Positions 34,413 through 47,625 of a stretch of 64,000 nucleotides of DNA are shown here, piece by piece. Position 1 is the first letter of the stretch. Every line of letters begins with the position of its first letter. The position numbers were made by a program, and so were the translations under genes. Below the pieces are notes generated by a model. That model was not told where the DNA came from. It ran no database searches and saw only the letters and a program-made list of their open reading frames with translations. The DNA is from Rutidosis leptorrhynchoides (taxonomy: Eukaryota > Streptophyta > Magnoliopsida > Asterales > Asteraceae): assembly GCF_046630445.1 (NCBI RefSeq), contig NC_092337.1:192216001-192280000 (forward strand). The letters run 5' to 3'.

Positions 34413-35477
34413 TAACTTCTATCCCCTGGATTTACGAACTTCAATTCTAAATTTCTGAAAAGCACACAGTCTAAGATTCAGTACCTGGCGAAATGTCTAG
34501 CGAATATCTTGCTCCTTAATTATTCTAAATCCTTGCGAAAGAATTTTCTTCAGTAACCTTCGATATTAGAAATTCTAAGATATTATAGTATCTTTCATTA
34601 TAAATATCCTCGATATTTCTGAAGATATTATCATAACTATTCTTACCTGAAATCATTTATCTCTTCGCGAAATCAGTATTACATCAGAAAGGAAACTGTG
34701 TTAGTTTCTAAATTCTGAAACCTTCGACTTTAAAATATGAATGTTTTTGAAGTAATGTTGGGAGCTGAAGCATGAGTTAGTATAATATAATGACACTTGA
34801 TCAACGTGATTATATTACAGTAAGTCATGCTGAGTTTCTAATGGAACGTGATGATTCACAGATTATAACGTCATCATGTGTCATGTTACACGACTCTTAC
34901 ATTCTATCTAATCTATAAACATATCAAGAACATATTTTCTTGATAGTCCTATCCTTTCTCTTGAATTCTGGTAATTTAACCAATCAAGATCATGCTATTA
35001 CAATCTCTCTCTTACAACATTAGTCATGTCTATTCGAACTTCATACTTATGAAATTCTGAACTATTTTTGCTTGCCTTAAAGTCGGGAAGAGAAAACAAA
35101 AGGATGGAACTCCAAAATATAAAGGAAATGAAGAGAATGGATTTATAGTGAAATATCAGACAGAGCAATCTAGACCGATCATCGCATTTAACCAAAGAGG
35201 ATCTTAATTTCGAAGAACCAAATTTTATTACAAAGATTTTCTTTAAATCCTTTGAATTCCGTAAATTTAACCTGACTACGTCAAAAGCTAAGACAAATCT
35301 TTACTTCTTTATTTCACTCTTTTGTGATAACTTCATTCATACTCTTCGAGTAATCGAATTATATTATCCATGTTACTCAACAGTAATAAAACTTTATTTA
35401 TCAGCTCATATTCGTCAGGAAAACATTCTTATTGATAGCCATGACGATCTCAATCAAATTTCGAGGACGAAAATTCT

Positions 35478-35492
35478 TTAACGGGTAGGTAC
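35478..35492 (+). other. E2 polypurine tract region
   Basis: TTAACGGGTAGGTAC followed directly by the LTR start TGTGATGACTCGG. Confidence 0.65.
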
Positions 35493-36132
35493 TGTGATGA
35501 CTCGGGAATTTCTGACCAAATTTAAACGTAATCATTATATATTTTTGACATGATAAGCAAAGTCTGTAACGTTGAGTTTAAAAACTTTTGAACAGTTTAC
35601 ATGGATTCAATTACCTTTGAATGTTTTCGAGGATTCACGAAAAATTATTTGTAAATAAATGTGTGTGTATATATATATATACAAGTGTATATATTAATTT
35701 GAAATTATAAATTATAATTTAAACATTTGAGTTAAATATGTAAAATAAGACATAAAATAATTAAGTGTAATTTAAAATGAAGCTTTATATAAATATGTAT
35801 TGTTATTATAATTTTGTATTAGATAAAATGTATAAATAATAAATCTTTAATAAAAGTTATTATATAATGAATTATATGATCATTAAATATTACATAAGTA
35901 ATAATATATATATATAAAAACAAATTTAAATATAGTTGTTATAATAATATATTTACTTTCATTATTATTATTAAAATAAATATCTGTATTAATAATATTA
36001 TGACATAAATATGAAATTTAATATATATGTATATATATGTATATTGTTATATTATTATTATTAATATTACTATTATCATTAATAATAATAATATTATTAT
36101 AATCAGTATAATTATAATTAGTATTATGAATA

Positions 36133-36232
<100 letters not shown>

Positions 36233-36340
36233 CATACTTAGAGTTATAAAAACATTACTAAAATTATTATTGTTATTATTACTATTATTAATTGTATTAA
36301 TATATATTATACTTGTTAATTGTCAAAATTTAAGAATTAA

Positions 36341-36341
<1 letters not shown>

Positions 36342-36428
<87 letters not shown>
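36342..36428. repeat. (TA)n microsatellite
   Basis: About 43 units in the E2 LTR. Confidence 0.95.
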
Positions 36429-36436
<8 letters not shown>

Positions 36437-38340
36437 CAGATATTCATATTCAAATATATAGTCTTATATATAAATACGAATTACATAAATAAATCTAGAT
36501 AATTACATATTCAGGTTCCAATCACGATCACACTGTGTTTGATTATATTCTTTGTCTCTAAATCGTACAAATCAGTGATCGAATTACATGAACGAATCCA
36601 AAATCTGTTAACAATTCCTTTCTTCTTTTTATCTTTCTTGTCTTCTCCTTCTGGCCTCGAATATTTCTGTCAACCACTATCCATCCTACAAAACAAAATT
36701 TGATTAATTATTGATACGATATCACTCATATAATTTCAATACAAATGTACAGAGACGGAGAGACTTAGAGAATTACCTTTCCATCACCATAATGAATCGC
36801 CATCTATCATTTTCTTTAATCGATCATCACCACAGTCGAACTTGTACACCACCATAATTGATCCCATCGATCAACTCACGACTAGACACAATACACTATC
36901 ATAATTTGAGCCGAAGCACCACCACTACAACCCTAATCTTCACTCTCTCTCTACATCTCTATTTTCTCTCATACTTTCTTCTGTTTTTGATCAAACAACT
37001 ATCAAACCTATCTGTTTTGCAATCAACTACAAAACCAATATTAAACTACTGTTGCTGTTTCTTTTGTGACAAACAACACACACACCACCTGCTATTCAAA
37101 TTATTGTTCTTCTTTGCACTATTGCTATGAACCATCGGTTTCTACTTTTCTGTTTAATCGAACCACGACAACCACCATATTTCTTTTCTTCTTCTTTTCT
37201 TTCTTTCTCGCGATGGGACTGCAGAAGCTATTGCGTGTTTTGATTTCTGTTTAGATTACCGCCATCAAACACTGCATCCTCTTTTGCTTTTAGTCGATGA
37301 TGATGATAAAGGAAAAGAAAAAGATGGGAACGTGCTAGAAGGAATATGGGCGATTTTTATATTGAGCAAGGTTGAGAGTGTGAATGTTATGATATTAATG
37401 GATTATTCTTTTCCTTGATTAGTCGACAACTCCCCACCCACTTGGTTTAAAGTTGATGTTACGGGTATTATTTAAGTTGGAAATGTGACACCAATTATTT
37501 TTTAGCAATTACAATGATGACGATTTACAACATGAAAGGAGGTAATTCGTGGTCCACTCGCATGAGGTTTATGATATTACTTTGATAAAGTTAGTAAGGA
37601 ATTATAATAATGATTATGTTAGTGTATATATGGAAATCTTGTTGGATGAATCCCATTGAAAAACTGGCCGTGGGCCTTAAACTTCTTATATTTTAAACCG
37701 ATGGGGACAAATGGAAAGTGACAAGGTGATAATCACTATAAAAGAAAGTATATACGGAATGAGATGATGATGAAATATTGAGTGGGCATGCGTTTTTTTT
37801 TCTTTTTGTTATTTATGCTCCTATCAATTAAATCGTGTTACCAAATCAAAGAAAAAGCCACAAAATTTCCTTTGGGCCGAGAGTTCTAATTCTATGTTGG
37901 GCCGAGGCTTAGTGATATTGGGCCGAAAGAGATATGGAGTATTAACTTTCTAATCTATCTCTAGTTCTAATACATTTATGATATACAACGATGATGAAAG
38001 ATGATAAATATGAGATAGATGATGTTATCGAGTAATGGGCGAGGAAAATATAAGAGTAATGATGTAAATAGCGGGATAAATGATGATCAAAGTTACATAA
38101 ATGATCGAGCAAAAATGATCTTTATGATCACGATTATGATGATGAAGAATAATGGAAGATGATGATGAGATTATGATGATAATTATGATTTGAAGAGGAT
38201 AATGTTATAAAAATAATAATACTCCAATGGTGATGATGTTATATGATGATTAGATAATGATAAGTCTATGGGATTAGATGATTCAGTGAAGGAAATGGTT
38301 TGATGATAAACGGTAATTAGAAAAAATAGATTAGCTTGGA

Positions 38341-38400
38341 TAGCTAAGGGAGTTGTCGGGTTAGCGGGACATCGCGGGCTTAAACCCGGACTTGGGCGTT
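38341..38400 (+). other. tRNA/SINE-like module in E2 LTR
   Basis: TAGCTAAGGGAG (A-box-like, 38341-38352) and GGGCTTAAACCC (B-box-like, 38376-38387), then TTGGGCGTTTTTTTAGG and an ATT repeat. It aligns with the E1 module (TAGCTGAGG ... CCTGGGC ... TTTTTAGG) in the same orientation relative to the LTR. Confidence 0.5.
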
Positions 38401-38451
38401 TTTTTAGGATTACTCCTTTGAGGTAGTTTACTTATTACTCATTTTTATTAA

Positions 38452-38529
<78 letters not shown>
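38452..38529. repeat. (ATT)n microsatellite after the tRNA-like module
   Basis: About 26 units. The same module-then-ATT order is seen in the E1 and E4 LTRs. Confidence 0.95.
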
Positions 38530-38820
38530 CATTTTTAATGTAAGTAGTATTATTATTGAAACTAATTTTTTTTATAAAAGTTATCATATTTATTATTAGA
38601 ATTAACATTATTATTATTATTAGAATTATTATTATTTTTATCATTATCATTTTGCTTTCATTACTATTATTTTTATTATTATCTTTATTAAAATAATAAT
38701 TATCATTATTATCATCATTATTATTGTTATTTTTAACATTAATATTATTATTTTTAACATTATTATTAATACAATAAAATTTGTTATTAACATATATATA
38801 TATATAGAACATATATAAAC

Positions 38821-38960
<140 letters not shown>

Positions 38961-39901
38961 CTTGTGCGATTGTGATTATATGTGTTAATATATATATAAC
39001 TGATATAGGTTCGTGAATTCGAGGCCAACCCTGCATTGTTCAGTTGTTCAATGCCGTCATATGTATTTTTACTACAAAATACATTATCGTGAGTTTCATT
39101 ACTCCCTTTTTAAATGCTTTTGCAATATATATTTTTGGGACTGAGAATACATGCGCTTTTATAAATGTTTTACGAAATAGACACAAGTAATCAAAACTAC
39201 ATTATATGTTGAATGATCGAAGCCGAATATGCCCCTTTTGCTTGGTAGCCTAAGAATTAGTAAACCGATCTACTAATTGACGCGAATCCTAAAGATAGAT
39301 CTATTGGGCCTAACAAACCCCATCCAAAGTACCGGATGCTTTAGTACTTCGATGTTGTTTTTATCATGTCCGATGGATGTCCCGGAATGATAGGGGATAT
39401 TCTTATATGCATCTTGTTAATGTCGGTTACCAGGTGTTCAATCCATATGAATGATTTTTGTCTCTATGCATGGGACGTATATTTATGAGAAATGGAAATG
39501 AAAATCTTGTGGTCTATTAAAATGATGGAAATGATTATTTATGTTAAACTAATGAACTCACCAACTTTTTGGTTGACACTTTAAAGCATGTTTATTCTCA
39601 TGTATGAAAGAAACCTTCCGCTGTGCATTTTCTCATTTTAGAGATATTACTTGGAGTCATTCGTTACATATTTCAAAAGACGTTGCATTAGAGTCGTTGA
39701 GTTCATCAAGATTATTATTAAGTTAATTATAGTTGGATATATTATGAAATGGTATGCATGCCGTCAACTTTCAATGAAATGAAAGTTTGTCTTTTAAAAA
39801 CGAATGCAATGTTTGTAAAATGTATCATATAGAGGTCAAGTACCTCGCGATGTAACCAAATGTAATGTATTTGTCCAAATGGATTAGGACGGGTCCTTTC
39901 A

Positions 39902-40895
39902 TTTGTGGTCGGTGAAGATAGTGCTCTTGGTTCCATACAGATAGTGTCTCCATAGTTTGAGTGCAAAGACAACAGCTCCAAGTTCTAGATCGTGAGTAAT
40001 GTAGTTTCGCTCGTGAATCTTTAGTTGTCGAGAGGCGTAAGCAATAACCTTCTTCCGTTGCATCAATACACACCCAAAGACTTGTCGGGAGGCATCACAA
40101 TACACAACGAAGTCATCACTGCCTTCAGGAAGGGACAGAATAGGAGCGGTGGTTAACTTCTGCTTCAGGGTTTGGAATGTCGATTCTTGTTCGGTTTCCC
40201 AAACGAACTTCTTCCCCTTATGAGTTAATGCAGTTAAAGGACGCGCAATCAAAGAGAAACCTTCGATGAATCTATGATAGTAACCGGTGAGGCCTAAAAA
40301 TTGGCGGATATGAGTCAGAGTAGTGGGGGTTTCCCACTTGCTGATAGCTTCGATCTTTGCGGGATCAACTTTGATACCCTGATCGCTCACGATATGACCG
40401 AGAAATTGAACTTCCTTCAACCAAAATTCGCACTTAGAGAATTTGGCATAAAGTTGCTCTTGTTTCAAGAGTTCTAGCACGAGTCAAAGATGTTGCTCAT
40501 GTTCTGTTTCACTTTTGGAATAGATGAGTATATCATCTATGAAGACGATAACGAACTTATCCAGATATGGCTTGCATACACGATTCATGAGATTCATAAA
40601 TACGGCAGGTGCGTTGGTTAAACCGAATGTCATCACCAGAAACTCATAGTGACCGTATCGCATTCTGAATGCAGTCTTCATCACATCGCTCTCCTTCACC
40701 CTCAACTGGTGATAACCTGATCGCAAATCAATCTTGGAGTAAACACTGGATCCTTGCAGCTGGTCGAAAAGATCGTCAAATCTAGGAAGGGGATACCGAT
40801 TCTTGATCATTAACTTGTTTAGCTCACGATAATCGATAAACATGCGGAAAGATCTGTCCTTCTTCTTCACGAAAAAAACAGGTGCGCCTCAAGGC
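39902..40895 (-). pseudogene. G1 reverse transcriptase and truncated RNase H
   Basis: Reading from 40870: [42 protein letters not shown], and FIDD (codons 40532-40543) with both catalytic Asp intact. TGA at 40481-40483 (after EQHL) is in frame with the next part, [14 protein letters not shown] and [13 protein letters not shown]. RNase H begins [15 protein letters not shown] and ends at the E2 junction after IFTDHK. Confidence 0.85.
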
Positions 40896-41813
40896 GATGA
40901 ACTTGGTCAGATAAATCCACGGTCTAGCAATTCCTGCAGTTGACTCTACAACTCTTGTAGTTGGAAAGGTGCAAAGTCGATAAGGTGCGCGAGCTACAGG
41001 TGCAGCTCCTGGCACTAGATCGATCTGAAACTCTACTGATCTCGGCGGGGGTAGGCCCAGAAATTCTTCTGGGAAGACGTCGGGAAATTCATTCACAATT
41101 CGTACATCATCCACGCTCTTCTCTTCAACTTCTAGCTTCTTCACATGTGCCAGAATAGCAAAACACCCCTTCTTCATAACCTTTTGTGCCTTCAAGCAAC
41201 TAATAAGGTTCAACTTCAGACTATATCTCTCCCCATAAATGATCAGAGGCTCACCATCTTCGCGTGGTATACGAAGAATCTTCTCATCACAGATAACTTC
41301 GGCTCTTACCTTGGATAACCAGTCCATACCGACAATCACATCAAAGCTTCCCAATTTAATGGCTATTAGATAAATTTCAAACTCCACTCCAGCTAGGTTT
41401 ATAATACCTCCTCGGCCAATTTGGTCAACTTTCTCATGTATTCCATTGGCTACCTCAACAAGCATACTCTCCTCCAAAGGAACTAATGACCAATCTATCT
41501 TAGAGCAAAAGTGTCTACATACAAAACTCCTATTGGCACCAGTATCAAACAGAACAGAAGCTAATAGGTTATTGATAGTGAATGTACCTGTAACCAAGTC
41601 AGGATTCTCGTGGGCATCTCTTGCGTTCATGTTGAAGGCTCTTCCACGTGCTGGTCCGCCATCCTTCTTCTTATTGGGACATTCATTCATGAAGTGGCCC
41701 TGTTGTCCGCACTCATAGCACTTCCTTGGTCCATTTTTGTTTGTCCTCACAGCTGCGGCGGTGCTTTTACAATCTCTGCCGATGTGTCCCATCCTTTTAC
41801 ACTTCTCACACAC
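40896..41813 (-). pseudogene. G1 Gag C-terminus, zinc knuckles and protease
   Basis: From 41813: two knuckles CEKCKRMGHIGRDC and CYECGQQGHFMNEC, then protease with VLFDTGANRSFV (Asp near 41546) and FDVIVGMDWLSK, then PDVFPEEFLGLPP, the RT leader. Near 40975 a frameshift separates it from RT. The knuckles bind element RNA and the protease matures the polyprotein. Confidence 0.85.
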
Positions 41814-41822
41814 TATGTTGCA

Positions 41823-42661
41823 TTATCCAGTATAATGCTTGTAGTAACTCTTACACTGAGGAAGGGTACCTTTGTAGTTAGGGTTGGAGCTAGGGTACCT
41901 CTTAGCTGGGTTCTGGTCAAAACCTTTTCCCTTGTTTCTGTCCCACTTACGTTTCCCATTACTAGCTCCCGATTCTGATTTCTCCTTCTCTGGCTCTTGG
42001 CGGGTAATTTGATTCATCAGGTTGTGCGCCATGCGCATAGCTTTCGGGACATTTGCTGGCTTCGAAGAAATGACATTTCCTTAAATGTCCTTGGGGAAAC
42101 CCCACAGATACCTCTCCATCCGCTTGTACTCCGGAGTAACCATTGTGGGGCACATCAGGGCTAACTCCAAGTACCTTCGGTTATAGCTATCAAGGTCAGT
42201 CGCTACAACTTTCAATTCCCAAAACTCCGCTTCCATCTTCTGAATTTCTGTTCTGGGGCAGTACTCCTCGATCATAGCCCTCTTAAACTCTTCCCATGGT
42301 GTAGCATAAGCTTCGTCAATTCCCTGAGCCTGGGCGAACGTATTCCACCAAGTCAAGCGCCATCCGACAAAGTGCATGATGCGAACTTAGTCTTAATCCT
42401 TTCGGAGAAGTTACTCACACGGAACACAGATTTCAACTTTTCAAACCATCTCGTCAGCCCAACTGGCCCTTCTGTTCCGCTGAAATTGTGGGGCTTGCAG
42501 CTCTGGAACTACTTGTAAGTACACCCATTCTGAACAGCTGGGTTAGCCGGTGGAGCTGGAGCAGGGTTGGCATTCGCTATAGTCACGGCTACTCGAGTCG
42601 CTATCATCTCCTCAATTTGAGGTGCGATGGGGATTTCTCTCGGACCTCTTCCGTTAGCCAT
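41823..42661 (-). pseudogene. gag: G1 Gag, broken
   Basis: ATG at 42661 (MANGRGPREIPIAPQ), an Ala/Pro-rich stretch, a stop near 42510, then the capsid part (FSGTEGPVGLTRWFEKLKSV, LTWWNTFAQAQG, WEEFKRAMIEEYCP, LDSYNRRYLELALMCP). Further stops follow near 42080 and 41823. The basic NGKRKWDRNKGKG linker leads to the knuckles. Confidence 0.8.
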
Positions 42662-42958
42662 CGATCTTCCAAACAAAAGTTTCGACTTAAGTCAAAATCT
42701 CATAATCGGTAACGTCATAGCATAAGGTAAACAGTACGGAAACAACACAATACACGATAACTAAGCCTGGCAAACAGCAGCAGATACCATCAAAAGCTAA
42801 CATGTGATAACTTAAAGAAAACGCCGTACAACAATTAAGCAACAGTAATTCTATTCATAATAAGAAAGTTACGTACAATGGCATGAGGTTTGTACCATAC
42901 ATAAATGAAAAACAGGAAACTACTAACGGAATACATAAGGAAATCTAATACAATAGTC

Positions 42959-43694
42959 CTAGGGCGAGGGTGGGTAAATGATATCCATCAGGTGGGACAT
43001 CTGATCCTCGAGCTCAGTTACCCTAGCAAGGAGGGCATGCACTTCCCTTGCCAGTTCCTCGACGACGGGGGATGCTGGTGGTGCTGGTGGTGTAGGTGGT
43101 GCAGGTGGTCCAGATGACGCAGATGTAGACGGCACAGTGCGGGCAGTCTTACGCACGAATGGATCGGCAGGATACGGTACGACCCACTTACGGGCTGTGA
43201 CCCTAACCAACTGTCCATGTGCGTTCACGAACGGTCTTCCTCCGTTAACCCCTGGAATAATAGTACCATCGAAACGGTACCGCTTCTTCGGAGGGGTAGA
43301 GGGCGGCTGCACGGGCTCCTCCTCAGGTTCCTCCTCAGAATCCTCCTCGGTATCTGCCTAGTGGAATCGGTACAACACGTCCATCAGTGTTGCGTCTAGA
43401 CCAATGTCCATGCTCGTTACGGAAAGGACCGTCTCCATTTCCCCCAGGAATCACATCATCATCGAAATGGTGCTGTGCTCCCGAGAGTCCAGGGCTGGGT
43501 GGAGCTGGAATCTCCCCTGGATCCTCGCCTCCGTCCGAGATGTCTATCAGGTCAAGCACGTATCTGCTATCTCTGGATGAAGAATCGCCGGAGTCGCCGG
43601 AGGGTAGCGGTGAATCAGCAACAGTCGTAGGCAAGGTAGCAGACGTATCTGGGTCACTCTCGAAGTCAAAGGTCATGGGCGGCATGTCCGACAT
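42959..43694 (-). pseudogene. G1 pre-gag ORF with internal repeat and coiled coil
   Basis: It likely starts at 43694 (MSDMPPMTFDFESDP), acidic and Ser-rich. Two similar segments follow: one with DDDVIPGGNGDGPFRNEHG and VVPIP, the other with DGTIIPGVNGGRPFVNAHG and VVPYP. A frameshift near 43320-43345 lies between them. A Pro/Ala hinge leads to a coiled coil (VEELAREVHALLARVTELED) and a stop at 42959. It lies between PBS and gag. Function is unknown. A leader protein with a duplicated domain and a multimerising tail is my inference. Confidence 0.6.
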
Positions 43695-44016
43695 CAAAAC
43701 AAGGAAAATTAACTTTTTCCATGTCAGTAAGACATATAGCAAACACGTAATCAGGCACTACAGTAACCTAGATCGTCTACCTCAGTACATAGCATGGCAA
43801 AAATAACAGTACTAAACAAAGTAACATGCAATCGAAAGCAGACAGTAGCATGCAGTAACAAGTTCACATAGCAGTAAGGGTATGCAGTAGCATGCAGCAA
43901 GATCATACGGCACTAAGCAGTAACAAGTAAACGAGCAAGTTGTAGATTAGTCCTATTAGTGAATCCTACTCGGTCTGGTCTAAACTCACTAATGCAACCT
44001 AATTCCCTACAACCAA

Positions 44017-44029
44017 GGCTCTGATACCA
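44017..44029 (-). other. G1 primer-binding site
   Basis: GGCTCTGATACCA, reverse complement of TGGTATCAGAGCC (initiator tRNA-Met), two bases from the LTR. Confidence 0.9.
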
Positions 44030-44031
44030 AA

Positions 44032-46521
44032 TGTGACACCCCGTACAAAACCATCGTGTACGGTTCATTAGCAACAGGATCATTACAAGGTCAAACACTA
44101 TATACTGTTTGAAACCCAGTTTTGCATTCATAAAAAGATAGCGTTTTACAAAAGATAACATGCTCCCTATGAATAGACGCGTTAACATAAGTATGTGACC
44201 CAAAGGTCATTACAAAGCCTTTGTTTGAAAATAACATAAGTTACGAATGCAAAATAAAAGTTTCATGATTGAGACATCTCTAAGTAATGCAGTGAAAATC
44301 TAATGCATCAGGTCCATAACAGCAAGTCTATAACACCAAGATAGCAAGTCTAACAGTGGAAGCATCATCGTCTAACCACCTGAGAAATACATGTTTAAAA
44401 GTCAACACGAATGTTGGTGAGCTATAGTTTTTAATCAGTAAAGTAATATAGACCACGAGATTTCAGTGCTTCAATCAGTAGTTTAAATCAATGTGAAAAG
44501 TATATGCTTAACCGTGGGCAGCCGGTAACTAGACTTAACGTATGTATATCACCCCCTAAAAGTGTACTTGACGAGTGCGTTTGTCCTCGAATTATTAAAC
44601 ACCCATTGTCTGCTAGCGCGACTAGCTCGAGTGGGGTTGTCAAACCCTTTAGATCCATATCTAAGATTCGCATTCACGGTTAGGAAACCAATGATTAAAC
44701 GTTACCGAGCTAAGGGGAATCTTTGTGCCGTTTTGTAACCCACACATATATAAAGTTTAAATACTCGTGTCTAGTATGTAAAATGTAAAAAGCGCATGTA
44801 TTCTCAGTCCCAAAAATAGTAAAAGTAGTAAAGAGATGCTATAACTCACAGTGAGTAAGCAGTAAAAGTCGATATGAAACGTATGCAGGTAGTAAGTCGG
44901 TCCGAAAGGTCGTCAACCTAAGTCAAAGGTCACTAGGTCAGTATGTTGTCCCCAAAAGTTTAAAAGTGAATAAATTACGTTTAAGTGTCACCATCAACAT
45001 CATCATCATTCATCAAAGCTAAGGTAAGTGTAACAAGAATAGAGATCGAAACAAAAGGCTGACTTTGGACAGCAGTTACGACCTCTATACAAATCGAAAA
45101 GATGCGTAGTCAGTGGCCAAGGCTCCGTATGTGAGTCCTCTAACTGCTGACAAATTTTAAGAACCTAAATCATCTTCGTTTGACCGTGGCGATGGTTAAA
45201 GTGAAAGTAGGTCAGAAATTTCAGCACAACGTTACAAAGGCATAGTGACTTTCGGAAGGCTATAAAACCTAAACCGTATATCGGATTTAGGCGAGGCCTA
45301 AACGAAAAGTCATCTATTCGAAACGAAATATCTGAAAATCAACTTTCCAGAAGCCCAGAGTGTCTGATCAGAACCTGAAAAACAGCAAACAAGTGCTCCG
45401 GTGGGATTCTTGGTGCTTGATGCTCATCACGGTTCTCATCCTTGATGCTTGTAGCTTCAAGTGTACAACTCATTGATGTGTTAGCATTACTCTGACCAAG
45501 GTTCAACCATCAACACACAATATGATAAGACCAAGTAAGAATACAACTCACTTAAGAGTTTTAGAAGGATAATGAACCAAGGTTACATCATATTCTCAGT
45601 CTTAACACAAATACAAGTTCTATTTACAACTAAAGCTACAAACTTTCCTTCAATCAAACAAGTATGAACACAAACTTGATCAAATAAAGTAATGGAACCC
45701 TAAGCTAGAGAACTTGGATCCTTTTCACACAAGTTATGAGATTACAAAGCTAGAAAGCTTGAATCTTTGGTGTTCTTGATGATCTTGAAGCATAAAGCTT
45801 AGATCTTCAAGTTACATGAAGATCAAGAACACAAGTTTTGATCTTTATAACAAATTAATGAGATCATAAGTTAGAAAACTCAGATCCAGCAAAAGAAATA
45901 AAGATTCAAAGCTAGAAAGCTTGATTCTTGGTTGTTCTTGAAGATCTTAAAGCATAAAGCTAGATCTTCAAGTTACATGAAGATTACAAACACAAGTTTG
46001 AATCTTTACAACAAAATAAAGAGATTAAAAGCTACAAGATTTAGATCTAACAAAATAAGTGAAGATTCAAAGATAGAAAGCTTGAATCTTCCATGTTCTT
46101 GGAGGATTCAAATCCAAGTTTGAATCTACAAGATATAACAAGATCTAAAAGCTAAAGAGCTAGACCCTTTGATGATGATGATGTCATGAATGAGACGGGA
46201 AGAAGAAGAAGAAGAAAGTTTAAAACTTACACTTTTAGAGTGAGAAAGACTAGAGAGAGAATTAGAGAGTAAGTGTGTGTAAATTGTGAATGAGATAAAG
46301 TGTGAAATGGGATGAATAAGCTTGGTATTTATAGAAGGTGAGGGTGTGACATGGTGGTGGTGGCCGTGCGTTATGGGAGGGGATAAGGGGGACACCTTTT
46401 TGCTTTTTGGTTAATGGTTGTCTAAAGTTGGTGCTTATGTTAGGATCCCATGCAACATTATGGATTATGGTTAACAAAAATGCTAGTATGTTACCTCTAA
46501 TAAATGGGCATTTGTCTTACA
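44032..46521 (-). repeat. G1 5' LTR, about 2490 bp
   Basis: In plus coordinates it starts TGTGACACCCCGTAC and ends TTGTCTTACA. It contains TATTTATA (46326-46333, reverse of TATAAATA) as a TATA box, a pyrimidine-rich start region, a 160-bp tandem repeat, and the U5 motif GCGCATGTATTCTCAGTCCC (44792) shared with family A. Confidence 0.75.
45740..46133. repeat. About 160-bp tandem repeat in G1 LTR
   Basis: Units starting GATTACAAAGCTAGAAAGCTTG at 45740, 45903 and (partial) 46064 share CATAAAGCT, GATCTTCAAGTTACATGAAG and ACACAAGTTT. The array lies just downstream of the LTR TATA, so it would be transcribed. Confidence 0.75.
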
Positions 46522-46584
46522 TATGTAACGACCCGACTTCGTTATTCCAAAAACACGCTTAAAAAAATTTCTGAACCAATACAT

Positions 46585-46680
46585 CTGGACGGCGTCCAGT
46601 TATCTGGACGGCGTCCAGTTATCTGGACGCCGTCCAACAGAGAAGACCAGGACAGCGTCCAGATGCTCTGGACGGCGTCC
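46585..46680. repeat. Cluster of GGACG-N-CGTCC quasi-palindromes, LTR end side
   Basis: Five units centred at 46592, 46611, 46630, 46655 and 46675, mostly CTGGACGGCGTCCAG. The GC-rich arms stand out in AT-rich DNA. A second cluster is at 48487-48557. Confidence 0.8.
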
Positions 46681-47339
46681 AAATGCACTGCCAGATTCTA
46701 ACCTCGGTTCCAACTTAAACGAGCGGAAAACCCGCTTCCCGACATTTTTAAACGAAACGACCTTCACAACAATTCATATTAAGTAAAACTACGAAGTTTC
46801 CACAATAAAACCGGGTTATACAACATCGGGCCCACATAGGCCGTTCTACAAATTTCATTCAAAATACAAGTTTCGACCATAAGAGTTTAAATTCTAAACG
46901 ACACCTAGAGAATGGTGTTTGGGGTTAAACTACCCACATCTTGGCTGAACTTCCAAAAAGCTAAACCCCCGAGAGCCTCTACTAGTCCAAACAAATACCT
47001 TTGCCCTTGTCCACGCCGGAGCCTAAAAAGGTAAACAACGAGAAGGTAAGCTAAAGCTTAGTGAGTGCAATAATTATACATATACATATATAACCTACTT
47101 ACTTGCAATCACTTTCACAATACTGCATACAAGCTAGCAATTCGACACCTACGTAAACATTATACATAAACTAATACCCGCAATTCGCAATAAGCTAGCA
47201 ACACCAAAAGCATATGGATCACAATTAAATATGCTAATACAAAATTCACACAACCATGGTTAACCAATCGTACAAGGGAACGGTACTCGCGAAAGACCGT
47301 CGGAGTTCATAACGCCCATTAGTGTTACTTAGACCGCGT

Positions 47340-47625
47340 AATCACTAATCCTCCAGGTGATGTCTTAAACACCGCGACTAACTCACCCCCATGACAATGT
47401 GTTGTCTTAAACACCGTGACTATTCCAAATGTCTATCAAACCAATGAGTGGTGTCTTGAACACCACAATAATTCCACTCCCATGACAATGTGTTGGCTTA
47501 AACACCGCAACTATTCTACATGTCAATCAAACCAAATGAGTGGTGTCTTGAACACCGCGACAATTCCACTCCCATGACAATGTGTTGTCTTAAACACCGC
47601 GACTATTCCACATGTCAATCAAGCA
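47340..47625. repeat. Dimeric tandem array of GGTGTCTTGAACACC-type palindromes in G2 LTR
   Basis: Six TGTCTTRAACACC units start near 47361, 47403, 47452, 47493, 47544 and 47586. Spacing alternates about 42 and 50 bp, giving a 92-bp dimer. Confidence 0.75.

Larger units (their letters stand above)
39902..46521 (-). mobile_element. G1: Tekay-like Ty3/gypsy chromovirus fragment
   Basis: Minus-strand element with, from right to left, 5' LTR (44032-46521), PBS, a pre-gag ORF, gag with zinc knuckles, protease, RT and part of RNase H. E2 cuts it at FTDHK. Integrase, chromodomain (not visible, so the subfamily is inferred from the protease motif FDTGANRSFV and GMDWLSK) and 3' LTR are absent. Several stops and frameshifts make it inactive. 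Confidence 0.8.

Noticed and set aside
36858..37254. Host gene exons in the unique middle of the E2 LTR
   Set aside because: Pyrimidine-rich short frames without recognisable domains or splice structure.
46585..46680. CRISPR-like array
   Set aside because: Short GC-rich quasi-palindromes with irregular 19-25 bp spacing inside an LTR, in plant DNA.
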